Source of the DNA: Strigops habroptila
Lineage: Eukaryota; Chordata; Aves; Psittaciformes; Psittacidae
Direction: 5' to 3'
Length of the DNA stretch: 64,000 nucleotides
Assembly: GCF_004027225.2 (NCBI RefSeq)
Contig: NC_044279.2
Location: 52,910,744 to 52,974,743, forward strand
Positions 13,401-28,400 of the stretch are shown one piece after another. The translations under genes and the position numbers were made by a program. The notes below the pieces were generated by a model. It ran no database searches. It was not told the origin of the DNA and was given only the letters and a program-made list of their open reading frames with translations. Position 1 is the first letter of the stretch, and every line of letters starts with the position of its first letter.

Positions 13401-16400
13401 GAAGAAAACTCTTGATTCTACTACTGGGAGTCTGTGGAAGAATTTCATTATGTGAGTGAGACCAGTTTGATGTGAATGCCTATCTCTTTGCAAGGACATA
13501 CTGACCAAAGGTGCATTCAAGCTTATCACAAAGCTACTCGGTATTCCTTCAGCCTTTCCATTACAATCCTATTCTTAAGGAGTCAATAGTTTGAAACCTA
13601 TGACTACAACAAAGCTTTGACATCCTGCAAATTAATTGCTCTCTGGGGACTTGAATAAAACAGCAACTTTTTTCATATTGTTCAGGGTAAGACACTATGT
13701 GTTAATTAAATTTCCCCATGCAGTGTCCATTAAAACCAATGCGGATGAAAATGTCAAAATCTTTCCATGTAGAAATACCAAAAGTCATTTCCATCTAGAT
13801 CACCCACCACAGCTGCCAGGTTAACTGGAAGGACTTCAGTGATTGACCTGTCTCAGAAGGAAGAGCAACACACTTCAGGAGAAGACATTCTCCTGTAATA
13901 AATGCAAGGCTCCTGATAAGTTTTTTTAATGAAGCAAGGAGGAAATAAATTGGTTTGGGTTAAAGTCAATTCCAGTTATTTGGATGTCATTCAAAAGCTC
14001 AACAGTACACCAAAATTAATTGCTGCAGATTAAAAGAACTGGAGATTAGCAATGCATATTCAGGACGTTCTTACCTTTTTGTCCTCTGTGTTAAGGTGAC
14101 TCATTAACATATTCATATTCTCTGAAGACCAATCCCAGGACTGGGTGGAGAAATACTGCAGGAGTGTCATAGACTTTTCCAGTCGATTGACAATCTTCAT
14201 CATTCTGAAACAAGAGGAGCGTCAGAGGTGGATAGGAAGTTTGACCTTATGCAAAAGCTGTCCGTTTGCTCTGTGGGTGTTTTCACCAGTCCAGATAAAT
14301 AGGCGTTGCAATTCCTGATCAGCACTGCACTGGTACTGAGAACTTGCTCAGCAACACTAACTGCTCCAGCTGAGGTCTTGAGCCTACAGCTATCCAGGTT
14401 TTATTCTTGCCTCAAACATGGGCGCAAAAATGCATTTCCCAAGGCAAGATTGATGCCTAACTTACTGAACTAAACAAGGGTTGGAGGCCACACATGTACC
14501 ATGTGTGAGATGAAGAGCCCATCTGAACTAGTATGAAGTCTGCAAAGCAGATAGCAAAACCACAAAGGTATGTTGCTTGCCTCCTGAGGTGGCTACTTCT
14601 CTTTCTACCATGGGCCCATCTTTCTAGGCTGTCAAGGTCACGCCCTCTGGACAGCATCCCTTCTGTTTAGAATATCAACCACACCACTCAGTTTGGTGGC
14701 ATGCTTTTCATGTCTTTGGGCTTCTTTGATATCTCTCTGTCAAAAAATAACTTTTTCTTAAAGGGCATCCCCCCTCCCTGTATAATATAGCAGCAGTTTG
14801 GAGTATTTTTTGTGTCCTTTCTTACAGATGAAGGGTCTGATAGCATCAACTCCGGGCTGATGACCTCGAAAATCATGCAAGTCCATTAGATTTTATTTTT
14901 GGGGGAGGGGGTAGGGTGGGGTTTGAATGTCTTCCTGGAGTGTGAGTGTCCTCGTAAAGATGAAAGCTGCTTGGGGGGCAGAGCTGCTTAACAGGGACTT
15001 TGCAAATGCAGGTTCAGGTTTCTCATGTGTCTTGGCCTTTTTTCTGTTATTCATTCTTCATATAAAAGGGGGTGACAGTAATGCTGTCCCACCTTGCAGG
15101 ATTATTTTACAGTTGTCCCAATGGTCATGAGTGTAAAAGGCCTTTGGCAGTTGCGTGATGTACAGTGCTCAGTCAATTTTGAGAGACCACCACATTCTCT
15201 CAGACTGGATATGGGCAAGAGAAAGCATTAAAAGGCTGATTTCTGTGGAAAACAGAGCTGCTTTCATGAGAGGTTTTGAGCTGCCCGGAGGGTAACACAG
15301 TTGCTGTTGACAAATAAAAGGCAGCAGTCTGGGGAAGAATGGTGCCAGGCTGGGCTCTCGCCATGCAGATGTGACTGCCACAATGATAAGCACTAAGCAC
15401 AGCAGAAAAAGACACAATGAGTACATCAGTTCAGAGGAGAACTGCTCAGCTTACCCAAAGCGAATTGAAAGAGCACTAAAACCTTACATAGGCACTCCTA
15501 CTCAGAATTAAAGTGCCTTTCATTTTAGAAGCAAAGCACACCACCAGATTAAGGGAACCTTCATTCTGAATAATTATGTGCACACTGATTGAATGCAGTT
15601 TATCTAAACTACTTTAAAATTACTTCAGATTAATCTTCCTGATTGTGCCTGTGTAAGCAAGTACTATGGGACAAAGCTTTGTGAATATTTTAATACCTTT
15701 TAGGAACTTGGGAAACAAAGTATATGACTAGACTACAAAGATCTGGAGTTGCCCCTCAAACTGGCTCCCCAAAAGCCAACAGGGTATTTAAAGAGCTTAG
15801 GGTAATGGAATCTGTCAGAAAGAAATGATAAGAGAATCAACTGTGTGTCCCTACTTATGTTTTGAAAATAGGTTATCCACGTGGCTCCTCTCAATGTGGG
15901 CAGAATAAACTGTGACTGTAGATCTACCCAAAGCAACATTTCTGGGTGGCTAAAAGTAAGGGGCAAAAAGAGAAGTGAAACATCTGATGAGGTGTGTATG
16001 AAAACCATGTATTTGTGTTAACTGACTGAGCTCAAATGTGACCACATTCAAAATATTGTCTAATTTGGATGAAGGAGTGGTCTACTGAAAAACATCAACT
16101 GAGTAGAAACATGCTTTTCTGTAGCCTCAGAGAGGCTATGGGAAAGATTTCTTATAGAAAATCTCATTCTCTGTTGTGAAGGAACTGGGATTATTAGCTG
16201 TCACTTGATAGCCTTATTAGTTACACTTCAAAATGCATCTTGTCTTCTAGAAAGCTGTTTACAGCAATGATTTCTTTATTTGCTCCCATACTGAGCCTTG
16301 CATGAGCAGGTTCTCAGGTACAACAGATTGCCCCAGGAGACTACTAATGATATAAACCACACTATTTTCTAAGTCATGGATGGATGTGCAGCAATAACAG

Positions 16401-19400
16401 TAAGCCATTCAGGGAAGTTTTGCTAGACATCTAGCAATTTATGTGAAATGAGCTAACACTTAAAGTTAGCTTCTCAGGAGAGGCCTGTATAAGTCTGAAG
16501 CTGAAGGAGATGAATCTTGTACCTACCCTTTGGTATCAGCATGTGATAACCACAGATGTGAAGATGACTCCAGGCTGAGGCAGCTCATTCTCAGAACTTG
16601 CTGGAGATCTGCTCTCCATAAGAGTGGCAGGCATGCAGAAGGCTGAATGTGTGGTTTCTTACCTGGGCTTTCTCCCTGTGAGCCTCATGTACAGGTCATA
16701 GAGTATGGCTGGAGCCTTGTGACTGACAGTTATCCAGTACTGGTTTATCAAGTAGCTGGACGTCAAGTGAGCATTGGGTGTTCGGAAGGCCTGCTCCAGT
16801 GGGTTCCTTTTGAATGTGGACATAACATACTGCTCTGTAAGAGAACAGACATTTAACTTAAAATAAGGGACTTAATTTCAGTTGGGCACAACCATACCAA
16901 CACGCTGAAGTAAAGCTCAAGTTACAGAGCTTAACATCTTTACACTACAGTTCCATAAACTTTGTAACCAGGGGTTGGACAAGGTCATCTCATGGTCCCT
17001 TCTGGCATTAAAATTGATGACTCCATCTATTGCCTATTTGAAACACAATCTGACTCTAGCCTTAGCAGCAGGAAGCAAAAAATTCCTTATCAAAACACCA
17101 AAATGTAATGGAGGAAAAGCAGGCAGTTGTAGCCTGAAATGCTTCAAACCAAGGAACTGCAGTTCTGCTTTCACGTGCAGTAGGCGTAAAAGAAATTGGT
17201 AAGTGTTAACATGTCTTCACATCACTGAAAGCAAACTTTGATCTGCTAGCATAAAACAAAAATGACATTTCTAATTTTTAATCTAATTTTCTAAATGGCT
17301 GATGTCAAGATTAGTCTGAGTCAGAGACCATGGTTTAGTGGTGGACTTGCACGCATAGAGTGCTGCTTCTAAGAAGACTTCGCTATATCCTTTCAAACCA
17401 CATCTGACCCACACCACCAAATACCTCAGCCTGTTTTCTGATGGGCTCTGGATGCACTAACGCAGCAAATTGTCTTGGATTTTTAACTTGAAAACTAATG
17501 ATAGGGTAGTAATCCTTCATTCCCTTTTTATGTTAAGGCACAAAATAAGTTGGGTCTGATTCTGAGCTGTTGCAATGGCACAGTGCCATAGAAATGGCAT
17601 CTAGATGTGCATATCTGGGTCATTTACATATTGCAGAGTCTTAACAGAACTGCAGTAGTTGAATATAAGACTATCATCCTAGGGACTAATAAACAGATGG
17701 TGCTCCTATTCCTGAGCAGCAGTGAGCTCAACAAAGAAGAATATGTGGGCTTTTCTTACTTAAAAAAAAAAAAAGAATTTGAGAGTTACGACATCAATCT
17801 GTGCTCATATTCTAGTTTACTCTCTAAGCTTATGTTACAAATAGAAAATCAGATGAAAATTTGCAAGTCACAAGAAACATCCAGATCATCCTCAGATAAG
17901 CAGATTTCAATCATAATATTCAGACAGTACTCTCACATATCTGTGGTCGGCTCATTACTGCACTTCCAAGTAGTGACTTTTGCTCATTTTAAGTAACTGC
18001 AACTAGAGGAAACTTTTTAGCCACTTAGCTGCTGAGTTTAGACAACAGACTTTCAAAATAATACAATTTAGGTTTAGTGCAAATTCATCATTATTTTTGT
18101 CTCCCTTATGCTGCAAGTTTAATGCCTGAAGACCAGTTCTCCTGAAACTCATCTTGCATCCGAATAGCCAAAACTGACTGCCATCCCTCCTGATTCATGT
18201 AGCCACACTGCAGTTATCTTGTGGTTATCTTGCGGGCTGAGGTATGGAAATCTTATCCTTTGCAGCATGTTCTCTCAAAATGGCAAGGATTAGCTAAAAA
18301 CTCCTATTAAACTTTTCCAGGTAGTGTGCCTGGCAGGGAGGGTTTGCTGGAGGAGTTTTGGATATTTTGGAAAGGTGTTTACTCCTGGCAATAAGCAGTT
18401 TGGGATGGGTTACTAGGAAGGAAGCCGCCGTCCTGGCCCAGCTCTTCGTAGAGTTTGTGTCTGTCTAAGTAGTGCGTGAGGAGCTGCTTTCCTCTGTGTC
18501 AGCAGCATTGCCATTTACTACAATTATACTTTGTCAAAGTCATGGCTGGCTTAAATGTAGAGATCTGCTCCCAGTTTGGAGAGGGCTGTGTGTCTGTGGC
18601 CATTCAAGTAGCTCATGGATGAGAAGAGCAATCCCATGCACTCTACTACTTCTTCCCTTAAGGAAGTTTCTCCAAGAGGCACTTTAAATCCCAGTTTATT
18701 TACAAACTCTCATCTGATTATCAATATTTAAGTTAATTTAGTTTCATTTGGTCACTTCATTCCGTAATGGAAACCTACTAGTTTAACAGGGAACCACTGG
18801 TATTTTGGAATTGTGATTGGTCTGATACTGTCTGCAGCATATAGTTATAGCTGTTTATTCAAATCCTGATGTTAATATACTGCAGATCTAGTTTTCAGCT
18901 GTAAAGTGGTTTAGAAGGTTTTCCTTTGCACCCATGTTAAAGACATTACTGACTTCCTTTTCTCTCTGCATTACTGGTATCCTTGGCCAGGATAGCAAGA
19001 AAGAACTGATCAATAAGTAGAAAATGCAGCTCTTGTCATTTCAGATCATTTGCCTTACACCAAATTCACATAAATCATCAACACCTGTATCATCTTTGTT
19101 ACTTAAGACTTGTAGCAGAAAATGTAGGTGTAGTAAAGGAGCTACAGTGATACTACGTGATGAGAGAAGCACCTATGTCAAGAGCAGATGATATATCTGC
19201 TGAAAACTCAAGAAAAATTCTGCAAGTTAGGAATGAAAGTGGTTTTGTTCTAAAATGCACATAAGAAGGCAGTGAGACCAACTTGAAAGACTTACTGGAA
19301 GGAAGCTGAGAAACCACCAGTGTTGCTTAATCTGGAACGGTTAATGCTACAGGTGTTCTCTTTACGAACCTCCCTTACCCTGGCTTGCACTGACTTAGCA

Positions 19401-22400
19401 CAATTGCTCTATCTCCTCATTTCTGGAAAGTGTTCAACTTCACAAGCTCCAACAGTTTGTATTGGAAAAAGACAGAAAGAAGCAGACAGACAGACAGATT
19501 GGTCAGGGAGGCAGAAAATCCCAAACTAGAATCATATCACCTCTAGGAGCAAATTCTAGAGCTCCAACAAAGGCAGATTTAGCAGGGGGAAAATCAGACA
19601 CCACTCTCGCCTAGGTAGACTGTTAAGGATAAATTAAGTTTTCCTGTGCTGAACACCATTTTAAAGCCTGTTTTATGGTTTAGTTTTGAGTAGAAATTGC
19701 AAAATGTACTTCACGAAGTCATACTAGCAAGACTTCCATTGCAGCAAAGCAGAATATGCTTCTTTAGATTAATACTCAGTTATTTGGCCACATTTTTGTA
19801 AGAGCAGGGAAAATAACAAGAAAGTCAGAAAAAATCCCAGCTTGTCCCTTCTGCAAAACCCACATTCGATTTGCACTAAAATGCTCAGTCCCACACCAGA
19901 TGATTCCATTCCCACCTGTGTTTCTCAGCAGCTGCCAGTCTCACTCTCACAACCCTCCCATCTCAATGACCACTTACAGACCCTGTGCCAGTCTGGCCTC
20001 CCCAGACTCCTTGAACAGACTCCCCTTCCCTCTGCTGTTCTTGTGTCTCCTGTATAATTGATTCAGAGAGTTTCCTTCATGCTGGGAAAAAATAAAAGTC
20101 TGAAGAACCTGAAAAACCATTGGAGGTAGAGACCTGGCCTCAACTATTTCAACCTGAAAAGCTGGCAGAGCTAAACACAGATAGAAACAGGCTTTCAAAA
20201 ACAATAGGTGGCAACTCAAGTAGCAGATGCTGCCCTACTGGAAAGGAGGGAACTGGTGAAATTTGGTCCTTCTGTGCAAATGGTGGACTACTTAGTGCTA
20301 GCTCTTATTTAAGAGAGATCATGGCTCTGAAAGTCCTGTTGGACCGCAGGCCATGGGACTGGCTGCCTAGAAGCCAAATAATAGCGAGTAGACAGAGAAA
20401 GTAACATGAATGGGTTGCAAAAGTCTGTCATATATATAAAGAAGATTTTAGGATTACGTGTATTTACCGAAAAGAAATTGATAGGAGACAATTGATAGCT
20501 GCAGTTGTAACATTCCAATGCAATAAACCTTTCTCAAACACATTTCTTGAACCGTGCAACACCTTTGAGGGCCAAATTTTGCTCTTTGATACTCCATCCT
20601 AATTCTTTTCAGCCTGCTGCTCTCAGGAAAACTGTGGATACAACATGTGGTACAAAGAGTTCCACAGTGCCTCTAAAGGAGAAAATTCTGTCTTCAGTCC
20701 CATCACACAGCTGAACTGATTATGCAAACTTCTGCTGCACCCAGATGATTTCATTGCTAAATCCACAGTTAAAGTAACAGAATAAAACCAATTATACATT
20801 GCTGTTTTCATCAGTAAAATGATGAAACCCAGTGAAAATGGGTTAAGAAAGGCAAACCTCAGGTAGCAGTGCTATGGTGGCTGTTGTGTGAAGTAGCAAC
20901 CTGTGAAGAGCTTTGCATTTACTCCTGTGAAAAAAACACAGATCTGTGACTAATCACAGCACTGTATCTCTTATTAGCAGGAGTGCCAGGAACTTGGTGG
21001 GATGTACTCACCACTCAGCCAATTGCTGAAACCTCATCCCTGCTAGATCACTTGATCAAGTATCACGGTTAGGACATTAGCGGGATTTTCAAACAAGCCT
21101 TGTTCTGAAATGCAATTATACAGGCTGAGAAAATTGAGGCTGTTCAGCCTGGGGAAGAGAAGGCTGCGTGGAGACCTCATAGCAGCCTTCCAGTATCTGA
21201 AGGGGGCCTACAAGGATGCTGGGGAGGGACTCTTCATCAGAGACAGTAGTGATAGGACAAGGGGTAATAGGTTCAAACTTAAACAGGGGAAGTTCAGGTT
21301 AGATATTAGGAAGAAGTTCTTTACTGTGAGGGTGGTTAGGCACTGGAATGGGTTGCCCAAGGAAGTTGTGAATGGTCCATCCCTGACAGTGTTCAAGGCC
21401 GGGTTGGACAGACCCTTGGGTGACATGGTTTAGTGTGAGGTGTCCCTGCTCATGGGAGGGAGATTGGAACTTGATCTTAAGATCCTTTCCAACCCTGACC
21501 ATTCTATGATTCTATGGTCTGATTCTCTGCTGACTTCCTGTTTGCCACTTAAAAAGTGCAAAGACAAATGCAAAGCAAAAGCTGAGAAGTGAAACACATA
21601 GCAGTGACCTGCCAGCTTCCTGTATTTAAAGCCCAAAGATATGAATGAATGAATGAATGTATAACAGAAAGCATCTCAGGCCCTGTGAATCTGTCCAATG
21701 CACTGACTGTACATAGTATTTCACAGTATACAGCTGAGCCAAATTCTGCTGCTTGGCTTCAGCATCAGTTTTCCACTGTAAGGGTGTCAGGATTTGTCTC
21801 CCTTTTCTTTTACTCCTGCCTTGAAAGCACATCCACTTGAAAAGTCAGACATGAAAAGAATATGAATCCTTCCACTGACAGAATTCATGATCAAAACTCA
21901 AACTGTTCTTGAAGCACACCAGTTATTTCAAGGTTTGCCTTCTCAAGTCTATACCAGTTATGTCTGTTTAGAATTTTCTGCACAGAAAGAGAAAGAAAGG
22001 CTACTTTACTTCCATAATATACTAGTTTTTATTCACAATCAAGGTTCTCCAAGTGATTTCAAAGCACAGAAAGAATCCCAAGCCCTGCAATCAGAAAAGG
22101 AAGATGTCCTGTTATGGCTACAGAGAGCATCTTCTTACAGAATTAAGGGGCTGGTTCCCTGTTCTTTTTTCCACCGCTTTCATACCTCTGTGCAGCAAAG
22201 CATGTACTTTGTTGGGTTGTTCTGTGATTATACCCACAACGAAAACTGAATAGATGCTTTCCTGAACTGAATGCCCAGCACTGGCTGTTTTTGCTCACAG
22301 GACCCTCACCAGCTGCAGCTGGGCCTCCCACATGCAGCTTGAATGGCACCTAAATATAGGAAACCACCTTTTCAAAGCCTGGCAAAGAAATGCTATTGAC

Positions 22401-25400
22401 GTTTGACATGTCATAGCTTTAAATTAGACCTTACCCATTTCTCCCCAGAAGAAAGGGTTGATTCCACCTGTTGTGCAGTTGTACACCAACATGTTTTTTG
22501 GTCTGGAAAAGAGAAGTATTATTTTAAGCTGTATTAGATAAGCACCCAAAGCTTTAATAACAGAGCATGACATCTAACAGCCCAAGAAACAGTAACATCA
22601 GCTCATAAAAAAATGTATTTTTCATAAATGTGAAAATGCAGTATAAAATACAAAGTTTTGATAAGATCCAGTCAGATTCTGGAAAATAGATGAAGTTAAT
22701 AAAGACAGTTGGGGTTTAATAAAAATAATCCATATATAACTCATGAAAAGTTAGAAAACCAATACGGAAAGCATGCATACTGACAAATTTCTGATTACAT
22801 TTTTCCCCCAATAGTTTCTCTGAGTATATTGTAAATAATTGGCCCAAGCCAACCTCAGGGACACGCTGTGTATTTTTACAATCATTTTCTTAATAGATAT
22901 GATTTTGGCTACTTTTTAACTCCATTTGTTATGGTGGTGATTACGAATCAATCCATTTCATCAAAATTCTCATTTTAATATCAAATAAAGTCTGGTTGTT
23001 ATTTGGGCGTGGAACTAAACACGGATTACACTGGTTTCATGTCTTCCTTCAATATAAGACATGAATTAATCAAACGGCTTTTTCGACCTAAACCTGCCTT
23101 GCCAAGGGTGCAAGTGATCAATACAGCATTTTTCTTCCTCTATATTAGCAGCTGAAGGCAAAATGCTAAAAGAAGTGAGATCTGGCCTTGAACAGGGGAT
23201 AGCAGCTTGGCTGGAAGATACAGCACCTCAGTGCTTCTAGCGTGCCTGTGGTGCTCCTCCACTGGAGGAGGCTGCCCATGGGGAACCTCTCTTTTAAAAA
23301 CCCCTAAACCTGGGATAGGAAATCTCACACAGCAATATTTGAAAACTGCATTTGGATAATGCAGTTTTAATGGTGCTTTTTTTAACAATGCTTTGATATC
23401 ATGGCATTACCTGTATATTAGCATTATTATAATCCCTGGCAGGCTTCTAGGGATGGTTAGGACTGACAGATGTGTCAAGCTCTGAATCCATGATCTCCTG
23501 TAACTTTGAATTACTGAGTAGAAGTCTGATAGAGTGTTAAACATAAAAATGTTTATGTGGGAAACTGCATCATGGAAACAATACTAAGTATTAATATTGT
23601 GCCCATATAAAAACGTGCCCATATAGAAAACTCACCTAGTACTACACACATAGCCTGATGGAAAGTGCACTGAAGTGAAAGCAGAGACTTCCACTTGCTG
23701 CAGTGCGTCAGGCCCATTAAACACCTTGAAAAGGATTTCTCCATTTTCCCGGCTTCCACTGAAGAATTTCTCCTTGTTGATTTTATTCCTTTCTGCACCC
23801 TCCAACTGATCAGTGACCTTGGTAGAGTGTAGAGCTTTGTAGACTTCTACACTATGTACTGAACACTGCAATTCTCTGCTAAGTTTTAGAATCTAATTTC
23901 TGCTGGTAATGTCACATGCCCTGAAGGGTACCAACTTTCTGATTAGATGACTGGAAAAAAATTAAAAATTAAACCATACAAGCTATTTTTCAAGACAGCA
24001 CCTAAACCCAAAACTCTCTGAGAAATCAAATTTACAGAAGGCTCAGGCTCTTGACTTTTGTATACAGACTGCTAACCCTGGGGTTGTGCCCAGCTAGACA
24101 AAGCTTTAAATCAAGTTTTGCAATTGCTTGTTTAGCCTAATAATTATTTGTTTGGGAACTGGATTAAAACCATGTATCTTTTGCCAGTGAAAAGTCAGAA
24201 AAGATGGCATTTCTTCTACCATGGCCAGAGCCAAGAATTCTACCTGTGTGCTGATACTGCTCATCAGCACATGTTCACCTCCTTTTCCAGCTCTATGGAC
24301 AAGCTGTAGCCCTCTTCATCTGAAGGCTCTCAGAGGGCGGGGGGTGTGTGTGTGTAAGGGGAAGCTGTATTTATTTTTCCCAGACCATGCTGCTTTGGCT
24401 GTTGCTGATGGAAGGGGACAAAACAATAAGATAAATAAATCTGGAGAGCTGGTGAACTGCCTTTTAAGATCCTTTTAGGATCCCTCTGTTTGGGTTACTG
24501 CATGCAGCTCTTCTCTACCCTCAGCTCAGAGGGCTCACTCTGTCTTTCAAAGTAAAATACTTGTGCCTTTTATTTGTATGGTATTGATTTCTCAGAATTG
24601 CATAAACATCCAGAATTATTCATGTGGTTTACTCTGTAGCACTTCCTACCTAATGATTTAAGGTCAGAGGTTCACAGGAAAAGAGCTTAAATCCTTAATG
24701 CCACTTACACATACCCTTCTAAACAATGCAAAGAATGGAGGTTTTTTAGATCATGTCCCCTACCATATGAACTCATAATATATTTATATTGTGCAGTGTT
24801 TTCCAAGGAGAATGCAGTGCATTTTCACCAAGAAAACTCTAAAAGACATTTGGAATGCAACTCGGTGCAGCTGCCTGAGAAAGAAGCCCCCAAAAACAGC
24901 TGCGGCAAAGCTGCAATAAAATTCTTGGCCTTCAGAAAAGTGACTTCTGAGAGACAGGCTTGTCAGCTGAGTCTACATTGTACTGAGAAACAGGTCTCAC
25001 CTCTTTAGAGAGCTGTAGAGATTTCCTAACTCAAAAGCCTGCCTTTATTGGTTCTGCTACACTCCTAGTCCTTGCCAACCTGGGGGAGAACACGTGACCG
25101 AGAAAATGAATCAACCAGGCTCTTGCACAGGTTTTCAATTAACATCTGGCTCCCTTTAAAGTCCTGGTGCAGGTAATAGATGCCCAAGCCTGGCAAAACA
25201 GGAGTGCCTTCCCACCTGTGCACAGCAGTGTACCACCCAGCTGCAAGGGTAAGGTTGATGGCGACGTCTACTGGGATCATATCTGCCACTGCTTCGTTGT
25301 TGGCGATGACAGTCCGCAGAATCCCTTTCCCCGCCTGTGGAACAAAGGAAAATAGTCACCCATCTAAGGCCATGCTAGAATTTCATCGGCTTGGACTAAG

Positions 25401-28400
25401 GAAACACTGTCACGTTAGCACTTTTCAAGCCTGGCACCTGCTGCAGAAAGGTATTTGGTTTCTGTGGAAGCAAAGATGGAATCCCACTGTTCTGTGTTTC
25501 CAGAGGAAGTCTAAAACACGATGACAACTGTGCTGCATATAACAAGAGAAGCTGTGACTCTTATTTAACTCAGTATGAAAGAAATACCTTAGGAAAGAAA
25601 TGTATTTGAATTTAATGAAGTAAAATTCCCAATGATATCTAAAAATACATTTTCTTAAATGACACAGGCCAAGTGGTCTGAGTGTCCCTCAAAGACAGTA
25701 GTCACTTTGGAAATGACACCAGTAGACTCTGAGAAGTTTACTCCCTTTCCTTTGGAAGTATTCAAATCTTCCTCTTCTCCAAAGCTGTGTCTGTTAAGCA
25801 CAAAGATACAGTCAAGATATGGCCCCTACCTTGAAGAGCTTGCCACCCAATGAAACTCAGGAAATGGATGAGTGAAAATACAAAGTACTGACAACCAACA
25901 TTTTGCGGTGGTTAGAAGTGCATTTGTGAGGGGATCAGTCTCCCCAAAAATATATATATATTTAACCTGAATGTTTATGAAGGGGTTTCCCTGATGACCA
26001 ATTAGTCTTTGGAGGTTCCACAGGAGAGACACAGCAACAGATGCCAACAACATGGCAGACTGAATCAAAGATGACAATTCAGCAATATAAAAATGTGATG
26101 GTGAAATGGGGTGAAGAAACTTCACCTAGTGGGCAGGTATGAGGGCTGAACAGAGCACATAAAAAACAACGACCCCAACAGCAAAGTGAAGGTTGCAAAT
26201 CAAGTTATCTAGCATGTGGGAAATAAAATGCAGTGAAGCTGAGGACCCAGTGAAAAAGCTGGGAGGACAAAAGCGCTAGTGAAGCAAGGAATTTTCATTA
26301 GCTAAGACTCCTGAGCCGTCGCATCTCATCCCTGGTGCAGCTGGCAGAGGGATCACAGGCAGACTCAGACAGAGACAACCATGTAAGCTTCCCCACGTGA
26401 CTCCATGCTCCTCAAACCCATAGCATGCAGTTAACTTCTGCTGCCTTAAGCTGAACCTCAGCTGAACCACAGATACACTTAGAGATTAAAACCTTAACCT
26501 GGAACATGACTTTTTTTTTTTCTTACTACTTACTACTGTTCTAACTACTTTTTTCAAGGGAAAAAAGGCAAAAAGAACCAAAGGAAGCCATCAAGCTCAG
26601 CTATGAATTTTCCGCTGTGAACACATGCCCACTAAAGAGTGCTGTGTGATCAACTATCACATTTTCATAGGTACACTAAAGACCTGTTTGAGGTCTTCAA
26701 ACTAGGAAGTTTGATAGATGTGCTGCAGACATGCCTGTATTCAGAGCAGCATGTGATGGTCATATGAATGAATTAGAGATTTCATATATTGTGTATTTAC
26801 TAAAGAGTTTGAGTGTTTTAAGTTACTTTATGCATTGGACATGGTTTGGTGCTTCTCTACCAGGTATGTCTTGCTTTCTGTTTATAGCTGCTGACTTTTT
26901 TCTCTTTAGTGAAATAGAAGCTACTGTAGCTGAAGCCTCTAAAATAATTTCCCAATCTGAGCCTGATGTTTCTGGACAGCCTCCCAGCTGAAGCACTTCA
27001 GGGCAAGTCACTGTCCAGAACATGACTTAAATCATGGTTCTGCCTTACAGATCCACTGCCTTGCAGGGAAGAAGGTCTTTACATGTAATATGGAACAGTG
27101 AGACAAAATGCCTCAATTACAGTCCAGTGAAAATGTAATTAATTTCATTTTGTTCTTCAATCAACAAAGCTTCTCCCCACATCAGCTGAAGCAACTGTAG
27201 GTAAAAGAAACATAATTACATTACCCAGAACAACTTGAACTCCCCTATTTCATGAATATTTAAAAGAAATATATCTATGTATGCAATGAAATGATCAGAC
27301 TCAAATATTGTAGTGGTGGCTGAGGAAAAAAGTCTTTGCAAGGTCTGGAGTTTGGATTCCTCCCAGATGAACACAAAGACCATCTGAACCAAATCGGAGT
27401 CTGGGGGGTTGTTCCACATATAGGATGAGCCTGGGGGAGACATTTTAAAAAACGAACAAACTGACCACCAAAACACTTTCTTTTTGCTTTCTCCATCCTT
27501 AATTAAGGCAAACAAAGCTACTTGAGTAATAAATACAGTGTGAAGCCAAAAGAGCTGGTTGTAATCACACAACTTCCAGGTAATCAAACTAATGCATAAC
27601 TCAGATGTTCAAGGGTTAATTTTCAAACTACCAAACAGGAATTATCAATTCACCATATCCAAGCACATTAATTCAAACCATGTATTTATTTCCCCCCCTC
27701 CTCCAGAAGACCAGAAGTGTCTTGGGCTCCCTAATAATAAATACCTTTCACTTCCAGAAAACTAGTACCAGTCCAGCGAAGTTGCTCTTTGGTTTTTTTC
27801 TTGGTTAAGTCTTGGTATATTTACATATCAAATCATCACATTTCATCACTGAGGAGCTCAGTGCAGATGACATGAATTTCATTGTATCTTTATTTCCTAT
27901 ACTGATGAACCTCAGAGTTTCAATCCTGAACCAAAAAATGCCATCTCTATTTCAAAACTGTTTCAGTGCAACTCAAAGCTTTTATATAAAAGGGAAGTTA
28001 TTTACTACAGTGACTCTAGAATCTCAAAACCTTTACTTTCCACAGAGTTAATCTGGAGATAAAGACACAGGCTGGCATCTACATGTGAAACCTGGCCTGA
28101 GTGAAGCCACCATTAGTTCTACTGTTGCATTCAGTTTTTGCTTTGAAGAACAGAAAATATTTGTTACTAGTATGTGTGGCCAAAGATAAGCATATAAAAT
28201 ATATGCAAGCTCTAGTGTAAGTTCTAATGCGGACACTATTAAAAACCTGACATATGGGCAAAATTTCCAAATACTTAACCATTAGGTTTTGGGTTTTTTT
28301 TTTTCTAACTTGTTGACAGATTAAAAGAAGAGGGGGGAAATGCTTTTTAAATAACAAAATATTTGATTGGCATGTTTTTATATGGCTGAAAGCGTATAAG

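Larger units (their letters stand above)
16835..22434 (-). other. FAR intron (5600 bp)
   Basis: Donor ATGG|gtaagg, acceptor cttacag|AG, phase 1. It contains an ancient CR1 tail (about 16955-17025), a (CAGA)n run (19483-19498), a CR1 3' end (21120-21516) and a (GAAT)n run (21641-21659). Confidence 0.85.

Noticed and set aside
17607..17996. 129-codon open frame on the plus strand
   Set aside because: It crosses an A-rich run (KKKK), is antisense within an intron and matches nothing recognisable.
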